Positions 15,686-23,342 of a DNA stretch of 40,706 nt are shown here, piece by piece. The notes below the pieces were generated by a model, which had not been told where the DNA came from, searched no databases, and saw only the letters and a program-made list of their open reading frames with translations. The position numbers and the translations under genes were made by a program. The stretch's first letter is position 1. Each line of letters begins with the position of its first letter. The stretch comes from RUG11867 sp964553435 (GTDB taxonomy: Bacteria; Bacillota_I; Bacilli_A; RF39; UBA660): contig CAZKKM010000001.1 in the NCBI GenBank assembly GCA_964553435.1, positions 1 to 40,706 on the forward strand. The letters run 5' to 3'.

Positions 15686-15714
15686 ATTATATTACTTTTT
15701 TATATAATTTTCAA
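15686..15714 (-). promoter_or_regulatory. antisense RNA promoter, copy 2
   Basis: Minus strand: TTGAAA (15709-15714), 17 nt, TATAAT (15686-15691). The -35 box lies just outside the duplicated unit. Confidence 0.75.
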
Positions 15715-15763
15715 CTTAAAATTATAAAGTCTCTCAGGACATCCAATCCAAATTCTTCCATGC

Positions 15764-15792
15764 TTGTCAAGTACATAAAAATGTGGTTTAAT
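15764..15792 (+). promoter_or_regulatory. sigma-A promoter of proS
   Basis: TTGTCA (15764-15769), 17 nt, TTTAAT (15787-15792) with an extended TGG. No T-box is present between it and proS. Confidence 0.7.
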
Positions 15793-15827
15793 ATATTTAT
15801 GAAAGAAAGAAAGAAAGGAAATCTACT

Positions 15828-17261
15828 ATGGCTGAAATACAAAACAAAGATATAATTAGTAGAGATGTCGACTTTGCTGAATGGTATACGAGCATAATTA
15901 AAAAAGCCGACCTCGTCGATTATTCCAGTATGAAAGGAAGCATGATCATAAGACCATATGGATATGCCATTTGGGAACGCATGGTCGCGGTTTTGGATGC
16001 AGAATTCAAACGCACAGGACATGAAAACGTCCAAATGCCGATGTTCATTCCGGAAAGTCTTCTAAAGATCGAAAAGGACCACGTCGAAGGCTTTGCTCCT
16101 GAAGTCGCGTGGATCACTGAAGGCGGTAAAGATAAACTTGAAGAGAGAGTATGTGTCCGTCCGACGAGCGAAGTTCTCTTCTGCGAACACTATAAAAAAA
16201 TCATCAAAAGTTATAGAGATCTTCCAAAACTTTACAACCAATGGTGCACGATAGTTCGATGGGAAAAGACTACTCGTCCATTCTTGAGAAGTCGTGAAAT
16301 ACTTTGGCAAGAGGGTCACACGATGCATGCGACAGCCGAAGAAGCTATGACCGAAACTAAAAAAATGCTCAAAATATACGAAAATTTCCAGCGCGACTAC
16401 TTGGCTCTTCCAGTCATCACTGGTGAGAAGACAGATAAAGAAAAATTTGCTGGAGCCGAAAAAACCTACACGATAGAAGCGATGATGTACGACGGTGTGG
16501 CTCTACAAAACGGTACTAGTCATTACTTTGGTAACCATTTTGCCAAAGCTTTCGGAATCGAATTTCTAAATAAAGAAAATAAACTGGAAACACCATATCA
16601 AACTTCTTGGGGTGTAACGACCCGAATGATCGGAGCCATTATCATGACTCATAGTGACGACCGCGGTCTCGTCTTGCCTCCAAAAATCGCACCAACTTGC
16701 GTCATCATCATACCGATAGGAAAAGATTCCGACATAGTCGAAGCCGCAATTTCAGATATCACACAAAAACTCGAAAAGAAGAATATCACTTACAAAATCG
16801 ATCATTCCGATAAAACTCCGGGATTCAAGTTCGCCGAAGCAGAAGTGAAGGGTTACCCGATCCGCTTAGAAATCGGACCTCGTGACCTCGACGAAGGACA
16901 CGTCACTCTCGTCCGCCGTGATACCTTGGAAAAGATTCAGATTCCTGTCCCAGAAATCGCAGATAAAATAGAAGACCTGCTCACGAATATACAAGACGAC
17001 ATGTATAAAAGAGCCGAAGCTCGCCGTGACTCCATGTTGTACGAAGCCCACTCTTTCGAAGAAATGAAAGAGATCGCTTCTTCCAAACCAGGTTTTATCA
17101 AAATCAATTGGTGTGGAGATGTCGCCTGTGAAGATAAAATAAAAGACGAACTCGGTCTAAAATCGCGATGCATACCTTTTGAAAATCACGAACCTTCTGG
17201 TCCTTGTGCCGTATGTGGACGTGATGCTAAATGCAAAATCTACTTTGGTAAACAATATTGA
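15828..17261 (+). CDS. proS: prolyl-tRNA synthetase, archaeal/eukaryotic-like type
   Basis: 477 residues, the size of the ProS form without the editing insertion. Class II motifs are clear: RPTSEVLF with the following FLRSREILWQEGHT (motif 2 region), the GTSHYFG substrate loop, and motif 3 in SWGVTTRMIGAIIMTHSDDRGLVLPP. The anticodon-binding domain follows (from about 285), and the C-terminal domain keeps a zinc-ribbon-like cysteine set (CGDVAC and CAVCGRDAKC) and ends in Tyr, as in this subtype. It charges tRNA-Pro in the cytoplasm. AAAGGAA lies 7 nt before the ATG. It is transcribed alone: own promoter, then a strong terminator. Confidence 0.97.
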   Translation: MAEIQNKDIISRDVDFAEWYTSIIKKADLVDYSSMKGSMIIRPYGYAIWERMVAVLDAEFKRTGHENVQMPMFIPESLLKIEKDHVEGFAPEVAWITEGGKDKLEERVCVRPTSEVLFCEHYKKIIKSYRDLPKLYNQWCTIVRWEKTTRPFLRSREILWQEGHTMHATAEEAMTETKKMLKIYENFQRDYLALPVITGEKTDKEKFAGAEKTYTIEAMMYDGVALQNGTSHYFGNHFAKAFGIEFLNKENKLETPYQTSWGVTTRMIGAIIMTHSDDRGLVLPPKIAPTCVIIIPIGKDSDIVEAAISDITQKLEKKNITYKIDHSDKTPGFKFAEAEVKGYPIRLEIGPRDLDEGHVTLVRRDTLEKIQIPVPEIADKIEDLLTNIQDDMYKRAEARRDSMLYEAHSFEEMKEIASSKPGFIKINWCGDVACEDKIKDELGLKSRCIPFENHEPSGPCAVCGRDAKCKIYFGKQY

Positions 17262-17262
17262 T

Positions 17263-17294
17263 AAGTTTGTACTAGTCAGTACGAACTTTTTTTT
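17263..17294 (+). terminator. terminator of proS
   Basis: AAGTTTGTAC / GTACGAACTT, a 10-bp stem with one G-U pair, followed by eight T. It starts 2 nt after the stop codon. Confidence 0.88.
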
Positions 17295-17301
17295 GTATAA
17301 T
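17273..17301 (+). promoter_or_regulatory. promoter of the sortase-like gene
   Basis: TAGTCA (17273-17278), 17 nt, TATAAT (17296-17301). The -35 lies inside the proS terminator loop. Confidence 0.55.
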
Positions 17302-17321
17302 GTATGTAAGGTGATGCTATT

Positions 17322-18140
17322 GTGGCCAAGAAAAAAACTGTCTACAAGATAAAATGGAAAAATCTTTTTCTCATCTCCATCGTAATCATTTTTATCCTCA
17401 CAGCACTCTTTTTTGGAATTAAACTCTTAAGTGATTACAACGCGACTAAGGATATGGTGTCGAGATTCACAAACGAAACTGAGGTTAAAAACATCGTCGA
17501 TGATGAGAAAACTAAGACGATTAAACCGGACAGCTCATTGAGCAAATTCGATGCCTATTGGGATTATATAAAGCTAGGACTAATCGAAGTTGATATGGCC
17601 AATCTCAAAAAAATTAATACCGATGCGATCGGATACATCGAAGTTAAAGGAACGAATTTCTCCTACCCTATCGTCCAAAGTGATAACTCGTTCTATCGCA
17701 CCCACACTCTCGATAAAAGTGACAATTCTTTCGGTTGGATATATCTCGATCAAGAAAACTCTTTGAAAGACCTCGATACGAACACGATCATCTACGGCAA
17801 TAAAAACTACTTTGGTCAATTGAGTGCTTCCTTGGACGTCTTATTTGAGAATTCCTGGAAAGACGACAATAATAACTATTTGATAAAATTCTTTACTAAC
17901 GACCACTCGACATTGTGGCAAATAATAAGTGTTTACCATACAAAAGATGAAGAACACTTGAAAAGGACATTTCAAGACGAAACAGAAATTGAAACATTCA
18001 TCGATTCCATGCTCAAAAAAACCGAAATAAAATTCAAAGGTTATGCCAAAAATGACGATAAATTTTTGACTATCACGACGAATTCGAAAGGAACTAATCT
18101 CGTCATCCAAGCTAAATTGATAAAAATTAGGAGCGAATAA
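17322..18140 (+). CDS. class B sortase homologue lacking all catalytic residues
   Basis: 272 residues from a GTG preceded by AAGGTGATG. One N-terminal membrane segment (15-36) is followed by a sortase domain (about 93-270). The alignment with SrtB is clear: KINTDAIGYIEVKGT, YPIVQSDNSFY, then NTIIYGN, and the terminal FLTITTN with LVIQAKLIKI. In SrtB these blocks carry His in YGH, Cys in LSTC and Arg in KRIVVVAK. Here they are Asn160, Asn254 and Asn259. The whole transpeptidase triad is therefore replaced by Asn while the fold is kept. It cannot work as a known sortase and may bind sorting signals or have a structural role. The NPKTG protein at 12190-13530 is the nearest candidate partner. Confidence 0.85.
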   Translation: MAKKKTVYKIKWKNLFLISIVIIFILTALFFGIKLLSDYNATKDMVSRFTNETEVKNIVDDEKTKTIKPDSSLSKFDAYWDYIKLGLIEVDMANLKKINTDAIGYIEVKGTNFSYPIVQSDNSFYRTHTLDKSDNSFGWIYLDQENSLKDLDTNTIIYGNKNYFGQLSASLDVLFENSWKDDNNNYLIKFFTNDHSTLWQIISVYHTKDEEHLKRTFQDETEIETFIDSMLKKTEIKFKGYAKNDDKFLTITTNSKGTNLVIQAKLIKIRSE

Positions 18141-18143
18141 ACC

Positions 18144-18172
18144 TCGACTACGTTCGTCTTTTATGTTAAAAT
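18144..18172 (+). promoter_or_regulatory. promoter of the gene at 18199
   Basis: TCGACT (18144-18149), 17 nt, TAAAAT (18167-18172) with an extended TGT. It starts directly after the stop of the sortase-like gene. Confidence 0.5.
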
Positions 18173-18198
18173 AGACACTCGATGGAGGGTGTTTTCTT

Positions 18199-19038
18199 AT
18201 GGCCACTATGATTAGTTCACAATACCTATATTTTTATAGAATTCTATCTCAATTGGAAAAAGAGCCCATTAAAGACTATCCACTCTCATTTCTCATTCCC
18301 CTCGTAAAAAGAGAAATTCAAAAACTTGACGAAGATGCTTGGAATGAGTTTTCTTCGAATAATGAGCGAACGAAATTCGAGTGTTTTGTCGATCAGAGTT
18401 ACTATCTTTCTTCTATCATGGAAAAAGCTATCATGTTTCTCCTCTACTGTATTCGCCTCGATTCTATAGATGACAATTTTTTAGATATGATCTCATCTAT
18501 CACAGAAGCTCTTTTTACATGCAAAATAATTCCGAACAATTACAAATTATATCTCGATATGCTCCTCGACGAGACGATTGTGAGTCTCTTATTGTCATCT
18601 TCTTTCGATGAAAACAAACGCATTCTGCCTGTTCTCATTCGCTACGTCTGCCAAGAAGATTTGCTTTCCGGCAATTACGAAAATGCCGCAAAATTTTTGT
18701 GCATGCTCAAAAATCGCCGTTACAGCCCGATATTTTCTGGTTACTACAGCATTCGAAACGTTTACGATACACTAAAATTTATCGTCACCGACGAGAAGTA
18801 TGCTCTTTTCTTCTCACCTGAAGATATTCGTCACATCGAATTGCTCGGTGAAATAGATAAGATAGCTACTTCAGAATATCGCGACTATTTTCGACGTCGT
18901 ATCATCGAAATAGAAGAACTATGCCCGAATCAAAAAGTCACCATAGCCAAAGCTATATCTTTGATAATTCCTGAACTTCTTTTAGATGCAAGACATCGCC
19001 AAGACTGCATAGATATAATTCATCTCGACAAACCATAG
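18199..19038 (+). CDS. unknown 279-residue soluble protein
   Basis: 279 residues with no signal peptide; mostly helical by composition, with hydrophobic patches (MFLLYCIRL, ETIVSLLL) too short to be firm membrane segments. The start is well supported by GGAGGGTG 9 nt before the ATG. I recognise no domain or catalytic motif. It follows the sortase-like gene on the same strand but has its own promoter candidate. A C-terminal segment rich in charged residues (EYRDYFRRRIIEIEELC) may be a helical interaction surface. Likely cytoplasmic. Confidence 0.75.
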   Translation: MATMISSQYLYFYRILSQLEKEPIKDYPLSFLIPLVKREIQKLDEDAWNEFSSNNERTKFECFVDQSYYLSSIMEKAIMFLLYCIRLDSIDDNFLDMISSITEALFTCKIIPNNYKLYLDMLLDETIVSLLLSSSFDENKRILPVLIRYVCQEDLLSGNYENAAKFLCMLKNRRYSPIFSGYYSIRNVYDTLKFIVTDEKYALFFSPEDIRHIELLGEIDKIATSEYRDYFRRRIIEIEELCPNQKVTIAKAISLIIPELLLDARHRQDCIDIIHLDKP

Positions 19039-19069
19039 TACGCGTCATTATCAAATTAAAAAAGCGCAC

Positions 19070-19264
19070 TTATATCTCTGTAGCAATTTTATTGCCTGTT
19101 TTGTCCAGATAATCTAACACATTTGTTGCAGAAAATTCCATCGTTTCAGTTTCTAAACATACTGAAGTATCCTATTAAAGGATGTAATATCGGCTATCCC
19201 GAGCCTATCCACCACGTCTTTGAGAAGTATAGAATCGTAGATGTCTCTAATATAGTTTTCTTTT
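19070..19264 (-). pseudogene. remnant of a DUF4143-type AAA ATPase gene
   Basis: On the minus strand, 19264-19153 reads KENYIRDIYDSILLKDVVDR and then LGIADITSFNRILQYV before a stop. After a frame change, 19070 onward reads ETMEFSATNVLDYLDKTGNK. These two blocks match, in order, the middle of AAA_14/DUF4143 proteins (YLRDIYDTILLKDVV, then FSA..I..YL). The ATPase core, start and C-terminus are missing. The stretch 19265-19414 is AT-rich and I see nothing else in it. Confidence 0.65.
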
Positions 19265-19414
19265 GAAGCAATCGAAATTACTTATCTTTTTTAGTATTTA
19301 TAATTTGAACGACTTCTTTTTGAACTTCATAATACAATAAATTTTTTTGAAATTCAAAGTTTTTTTGTTTAAATGGAAAAACTTTTCTTTCAAAAATTTT
19401 TTTGGTTCGAATGG

Positions 19415-19449
19415 AAAAAATAAAATAGATGATAATGTACATCTATTTT
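19415..19449 (-). terminator. terminator of serS
   Basis: AAAATAGATG (19422-19431) / CATCTATTTT (19440-19449), a 10-bp stem followed on the minus strand by ATTTTTTCC. The stem overlaps the serS stop codon. Confidence 0.85.
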
Positions 19450-20726
19450 ACTGATATCTTTGCTTTTCCACCCATGTAAGGTCTCAATACTTCCGGTACT
19501 GTTATGCTTCCATCCTCATTGTAATTGTTTTCGAGCACTGCTATCAATCCACGCGGAGATGCGACGACCGTATTGTTCAAAGTTGCGACAAACTTGTTGC
19601 CATCTTCCGTCTTCATGCGAATGCCGAGTCTGCGAGCCTGTGCATCGCCCAAAGTCGAACAAGACCCGACTTCGAAATATTTTTTCTGTCTAGGACTCCA
19701 TGCCTCGACATCGCAAGATTTAACTTTCAAATCGGCCAAATCCCCACTGCAGCATTCCAAAGTTCGAACAGGAACATCGAGACTTCTGAAAAATTCGACC
19801 GTATAACTCCACATCTTATTGTACCAATCCATAGCATCTTCCGGTTTACAAAGAACGACCATCTCTTGTTTTTCAAACTGATGAACTCGATACACACCCC
19901 TCTCTTCGATACCGTGTGAACCGACCTCTTTACGGAAACATGGCGAATAAGACGTCATTGCAATCGGAAGTTCTTCCTCTTTGACAATTTGACCTTTGAA
20001 CTTACCTATCATGGAATGCTCGCTCGTTCCTATGAGATATAAATCTTCACCTTCGATTTTGTACATCATCGCATCCATTTCGGCAAAAGACATGACACCG
20101 GTCACCACGTCACTTCTGATCATGAAAGGTGGAATACAATAAGTAAATCCCTTGTTTATCATAAAATCGCGTGCATATGCGATCATCGCTTCGTGCAATC
20201 TTGCGATATCACCTATGAGATAATAAAATCCATTCCCACTCGTTCTGCCTGCAGACTCCTTGTCGATGCCACCTAGAGCCTCACAGATATCCTCATGATG
20301 AGGAATCTCGAAACTTGGAACCGTAGGCTCACCAAATTTTTCGATTTCGACATTTTCCGTATCGTCCTTGCCGATGGGAACAGAATCGTCTATCATCTGC
20401 GGTATGACCATCATCTTTTCTTTGATAGTCGCGGCCAATTCTTCCTCGTCTACTTCGAGCTGTGTAATGCGTTCCTGAATATTTACAACCTGTTTCTTTG
20501 CTTCCTCGGCTTCCTCTTTTTTTCCGTCGCGCATCAAAATTCCTATTTGAGAAGATGCTTTGTTCTTTTCACCTCTCAGTTTGTCTCCTTCGAGCTTCGC
20601 CTCGCGATATTTTTTATCTAATTCGTATACCTCATCTACGAGCGGCAATTTGGCATCTTGAAATTTTTTCTTGATGTTCTCCTTCACTGCGTCTTTGTTG
20701 TTTCTTATAAGTTCGATGTCTATCAT
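19443..20726 (-). CDS. serS: seryl-tRNA synthetase
   Basis: 427 residues from the ATG at 20726. I preferred this to the ATG at 20735 because AAAGGA is 9 nt before it and the protein then begins MIDIELIRNN as in other SerRS. The N-terminal antiparallel coiled coil (about 30-110, rich in Glu/Lys) binds the long arm of tRNA-Ser. The class II core follows: RTSGNGFYYLIGD, TSEHSMIGK, FRKEVGSHG.EERGVYRVHQFEK (motif 2) and, near the C-terminus, NNTVVASPRGLIAVLENN (motif 3). It forms Ser-tRNA-Ser. Expression is controlled by the upstream T-box. Confidence 0.97.
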   Translation of the reverse strand: MIDIELIRNNKDAVKENIKKKFQDAKLPLVDEVYELDKKYREAKLEGDKLRGEKNKASSQIGILMRDGKKEEAEEAKKQVVNIQERITQLEVDEEELAATIKEKMMVIPQMIDDSVPIGKDDTENVEIEKFGEPTVPSFEIPHHEDICEALGGIDKESAGRTSGNGFYYLIGDIARLHEAMIAYARDFMINKGFTYCIPPFMIRSDVVTGVMSFAEMDAMMYKIEGEDLYLIGTSEHSMIGKFKGQIVKEEELPIAMTSYSPCFRKEVGSHGIEERGVYRVHQFEKQEMVVLCKPEDAMDWYNKMWSYTVEFFRSLDVPVRTLECCSGDLADLKVKSCDVEAWSPRQKKYFEVGSCSTLGDAQARRLGIRMKTEDGNKFVATLNNTVVASPRGLIAVLENNYNEDGSITVPEVLRPYMGGKAKISVK

Positions 20727-20744
20727 GTTTCTCATTCCTTTCTC

Positions 20745-20955
20745 ATAACAAAACCGCGGACAAATAACTCCAAGGAGCGATTCATTCGCGGTGCCATCCT
20801 AATTTATAACTTATAGACTCTCTAACGGTAGTCATCCGGCATCTATTAAATGCACTCGGGAATTAGATTCACGAAACCATGAAACTTTAGTTCTCACCAA
20901 CCACTAAATCTCTTCGCTCTCAAAAGCTCCGTTACTTGGATTCCTTCGACGTGAT
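20745..20955 (-). promoter_or_regulatory. T-box riboswitch (serine) of serS
   Basis: The leader contains the T-box core AGGATGGCACCGCG (20787-20800), whose TGGC pairs with uncharged tRNA. A terminator stem follows: ACCGCG with CGCGGT (20753-20759) and then TTTTG. In stem I the GGTTGGTGAGAAC apical region is seen, and GTGAATCTAATTCC places a UCU serine codon (20865-20867) at the specifier position. Uncharged tRNA-Ser would favour the antiterminator and so serS transcription. Confidence 0.93.
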
Positions 20956-20961
20956 AATCAC

Positions 20962-20990
20962 ATCATACCACAATTCCACCTTTAAGTCAA
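20962..20990 (-). promoter_or_regulatory. sigma-A promoter of the T-box-serS unit
   Basis: Minus strand: TTGACT (20985-20990), 17 nt, TATGAT (20962-20967) with an extended TGG. The -35 box overlaps the stop codon of the upstream gene. Confidence 0.75.
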
Positions 20991-21640
20991 ATGTGTAGTC
21001 GCATTGCGACGTCCTTTTTGAAATGTGAAAAATCGAATACCAACAAGATGACTAAATTCAAAAGTCCGAAAGCTGCACTCACCACAGCCAACGGTTTAAA
21101 AGTGATCACATTTTTGTAATACAAGACGAGTGGAACGAATTCCAAAAGGACATGCAAGTATATATAAATACTGTTGCTATCGATAGAAAAATGAAAAATA
21201 AACCGCAGAACGAGCAAAAATACACCATAGGAAATTGCGAGACTTGGCATGACATAATTCAAACTCCATCCTTTAAAGCCTATCAAATTATCCCAACCGA
21301 TCGTTATGATTATCACTAAAAAACACATGTAAAACATCATCGACAACACTCTCTTGCGACCTTTCATGATCCCCATGAAGATGACATACATCGAAATCAA
21401 TCCCGCGATTACAAAAGGACTCCATTTGGTATTCGGAGTCAAAGTTCTGTTTAGAAGCAAGACCAATGCCGAAACGAAGACGATATTTGCGAAAAGTAAT
21501 CTCTTTATAAATACCCATGTAGACTTTGTCATCGTCTTGGGATATGTTGCCTCCTTGGAAGCTTCTATCTTGCCGTGACAAAGAGGACAAATCTCTCCTG
21601 GAGAATCGATTTTCACATCGCACTTTTTACAATAAACCAT
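20987..21640 (-). CDS. zinc-ribbon membrane protein (DUF6320-like)
   Basis: 217 residues. A short N-terminal zinc ribbon (CKKC at 4-7, CPLC at 18-21) is followed by about six membrane helices (from residue 45 to 207) and a short cytoplasmic tail. The zinc-ribbon plus multi-helix layout resembles DUF6320 proteins, which in Bacillota often lie next to a condensation-like acyltransferase, as here (4-bp gap to the gene at 21645-22877). The pair probably works together on a membrane or envelope substrate, perhaps acylating a lipid or polysaccharide. The biochemical role is not known. Confidence 0.78.
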   Translation of the reverse strand: MVYCKKCDVKIDSPGEICPLCHGKIEASKEATYPKTMTKSTWVFIKRLLFANIVFVSALVLLLNRTLTPNTKWSPFVIAGLISMYVIFMGIMKGRKRVLSMMFYMCFLVIIITIGWDNLIGFKGWSLNYVMPSLAISYGVFLLVLRFIFHFSIDSNSIYIYLHVLLEFVPLVLYYKNVITFKPLAVVSAAFGLLNLVILLVFDFSHFKKDVAMRLHI

Positions 21641-21644
21641 CTCA

Positions 21645-22877
21645 TCACTTCCTTTTATTCGTCACCACACGAACATCTTTTACTCCTTCTTGTTTCAAAA
21701 TTTTTACCATATTTCGCTCGATTTCGTTCGTCACAAAATGTGTCGTAAATCCCAAAGTCAACTCATCTTTGAATGTCATCGCTGTCAAATGCAATCCCGT
21801 CGAATTCATAAAACCGGAGAACGACTCTATGTGCGGACTATAAATTTCTGGCATATTGATGATGCCCATGTTCGAAAGAGCCATCGTCTCTGTACTTCTC
21901 GGCCCGGTGATGAGCCCGAGAATAAAATCTTTCAAAATATTTGGAATTATCCTTATGAGCAAAAGATTTTCCAAAACCATGTAAGAATCCAACAATTCTT
22001 GTAAACTATCTTTCGAAAAATCGTGAGCAAATTTCTTTTTTAATATTTCGACTATATCTTCGAGTCCATCTTCTTCCCTATAAGCATATTGAATACATAC
22101 CGTATAAAAGAAATTTCTCGTCGTTTCGGAAGGAAATACTCCTCGAAGATCTATCGGCACAGTTATCCCTATTGGTCTTTTTAAATCTTTGATCTTTGCA
22201 CACTTTGCTATACTCATTATGAGCACAGCTGTGAGATAGGTCGTCACTGTCGCATCATATTTATGGGCGATTTCCCTTATCTCCCCACTGCTCACTTTGA
22301 TTTCTATGACATCGGGAATACTGTCGTCCTTGCGCGCAAACTTCAACTTATAAGCCCGTTTGTTTTTGCTAATTTTAAGTTTCCTCGAAGCTTTGTCGAA
22401 TTTTGAAAAATCGTCGCTCGCCTTGGCATACATGCTGGCAGTATTGATTTTCTCATGTTGGTAGATTCCGTACTTTTCATCGAGATAACATGCCACTGTG
22501 TATTTTAAAAACTCCATCGCTCCGGCCCCATCGGCTAAGACATGATATACTTCCAAATTTATCCTTCTTTTATAATAACTCAGCCTGAACAATAATTCGC
22601 CGTCCATTTTGGCACAAGGGCTCGTCTTTTCTTCTTGAACGTGAGGTACTTCGTTTGCCGTCTCGAGATAATGCCAAAATAATCCCGATTTCATCGTACA
22701 CAAAAATAGAGGAAACTCCGAACAAGCCTCATGAAGAGCATGTTCGAGTATTTCTGCATCGATTTCTTCTTTTAATGTGCAAGATAAGCGAAATACATTG
22801 GTATTCACACCATTTGTCATAGAAGGCATTATTTTGGCTGAATTATCCAATTTATACCAATGCTTGTTTCCCATCAT
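21645..22877 (-). CDS. condensation-like acyltransferase (alcohol acetyltransferase family)
   Basis: 410 residues of the CoA-dependent acyltransferase/condensation superfamily. The catalytic signature is HVLADGAG (around residue 118), a variant of HHxxxDG; a second half with ITVPIDLRGVFPSETTRNFFY matches the DFGWG-side bridging region. No carrier-protein, adenylation or other domain is attached, so it is a stand-alone transferase. The donor is probably an acyl-CoA; the acceptor is unknown. It is the first gene of a two-gene unit with the zinc-ribbon membrane protein. Two ATGs follow GAGGTGAG; either may be used. Confidence 0.85.
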   Translation of the reverse strand: MMGNKHWYKLDNSAKIMPSMTNGVNTNVFRLSCTLKEEIDAEILEHALHEACSEFPLFLCTMKSGLFWHYLETANEVPHVQEEKTSPCAKMDGELLFRLSYYKRRINLEVYHVLADGAGAMEFLKYTVACYLDEKYGIYQHEKINTASMYAKASDDFSKFDKASRKLKISKNKRAYKLKFARKDDSIPDVIEIKVSSGEIREIAHKYDATVTTYLTAVLIMSIAKCAKIKDLKRPIGITVPIDLRGVFPSETTRNFFYTVCIQYAYREEDGLEDIVEILKKKFAHDFSKDSLQELLDSYMVLENLLLIRIIPNILKDFILGLITGPRSTETMALSNMGIINMPEIYSPHIESFSGFMNSTGLHLTAMTFKDELTLGFTTHFVTNEIERNMVKILKQEGVKDVRVVTNKRK

Positions 22878-22897
22878 CTCACCTCATCTTCTAAACT

Positions 22898-22931
22898 ATT
22901 ATATTATATTTGTTTATTCAGGGCAACTCAA
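22898..22931 (-). promoter_or_regulatory. promoter(s) of the acyltransferase operon
   Basis: Minus strand: TTGAGT (22926-22931), 17 nt, TATAAT (22903-22908). A second TATAAT starts 5 bp on (22898-22903) and is 17 nt from TTGCCC, so two overlapping registers exist. Confidence 0.6.
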
Positions 22932-22947
22932 AAGTCCTTAAAGCAAC

Positions 22948-22970
22948 TAAAAAGAGCCCATATGAGGCTC
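22948..22970 (-). terminator. terminator of the surface-protein operon
   Basis: GAGCC (22954-22958) / GGCTC (22966-22970), then TTTTT on the minus strand, 7 nt after the stop at 22977. Confidence 0.7.
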
Positions 22971-22976
22971 CATTCA

Positions 22977-23342
22977 TCAATATTCACATTTAGTATTTAC
23001 TTCTGTTCTATACGTTTCACCATCGTCATTCATGATTATATCGACATATGTGTCGTAATAATCACATTTATGTTCTTCGAACAATTCGATGTCTTTTTCC
23101 ATACCTTGCAAATAGTCCAACGTAACTTTCAAATACCCATTTGTCTTTAAGAAATCGGGCATCAATTTCTTGAATTCATTTTCGTAGTAATCTACCGCAA
23201 GAGTTCTCAAAGATTCCTCGAGATCGTTCTTTTTTTCTTCTTCTTGAAGCCTTGGCAATAAAAACGTAAATATCAAAATTAAGCTGGCAATCAAAGTGAT
23301 GATTATTGCACTTACAGTTACGATTTTAGTCGATTTCTTCAT
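22977..23342 (-). CDS. small membrane-anchored protein, unknown
   Basis: 121 residues with one N-terminal membrane segment (9-29) and an outer part with a Glu/Lys helix (LQEEEKKNDLEESLRTLAVDYYENEF) and a C-terminal beta segment bounded by two cysteines (HKCDYYDTYVDI and NTKCEY), likely a disulfide. Its start overlaps the end of the upstream gene by 17 bp, so the two are translated together. It is the third and last gene of the operon that starts at 25803. No family recognised. Confidence 0.75.
   Translation of the reverse strand: MKKSTKIVTVSAIIITLIASLILIFTFLLPRLQEEEKKNDLEESLRTLAVDYYENEFKKLMPDFLKTNGYLKVTLDYLQGMEKDIELFEEHKCDYYDTYVDIIMNDDGETYRTEVNTKCEY

Larger units (their letters stand above)
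15452..15705 (+). repeat. peptide/antisense unit, copy 2 (short form)
   Basis: Matches copy 1 over the promoter block (15452-15505) and over the peptide plus 3' structure (15507-15705), but lacks the 99-nt leader block. It begins directly at the N gap. Confidence 0.9.

Noticed and set aside
15001..15705. CRISPR array or insertion sequence
   Set aside because: Only two long repeats without regular spacers, and no transposase frame.
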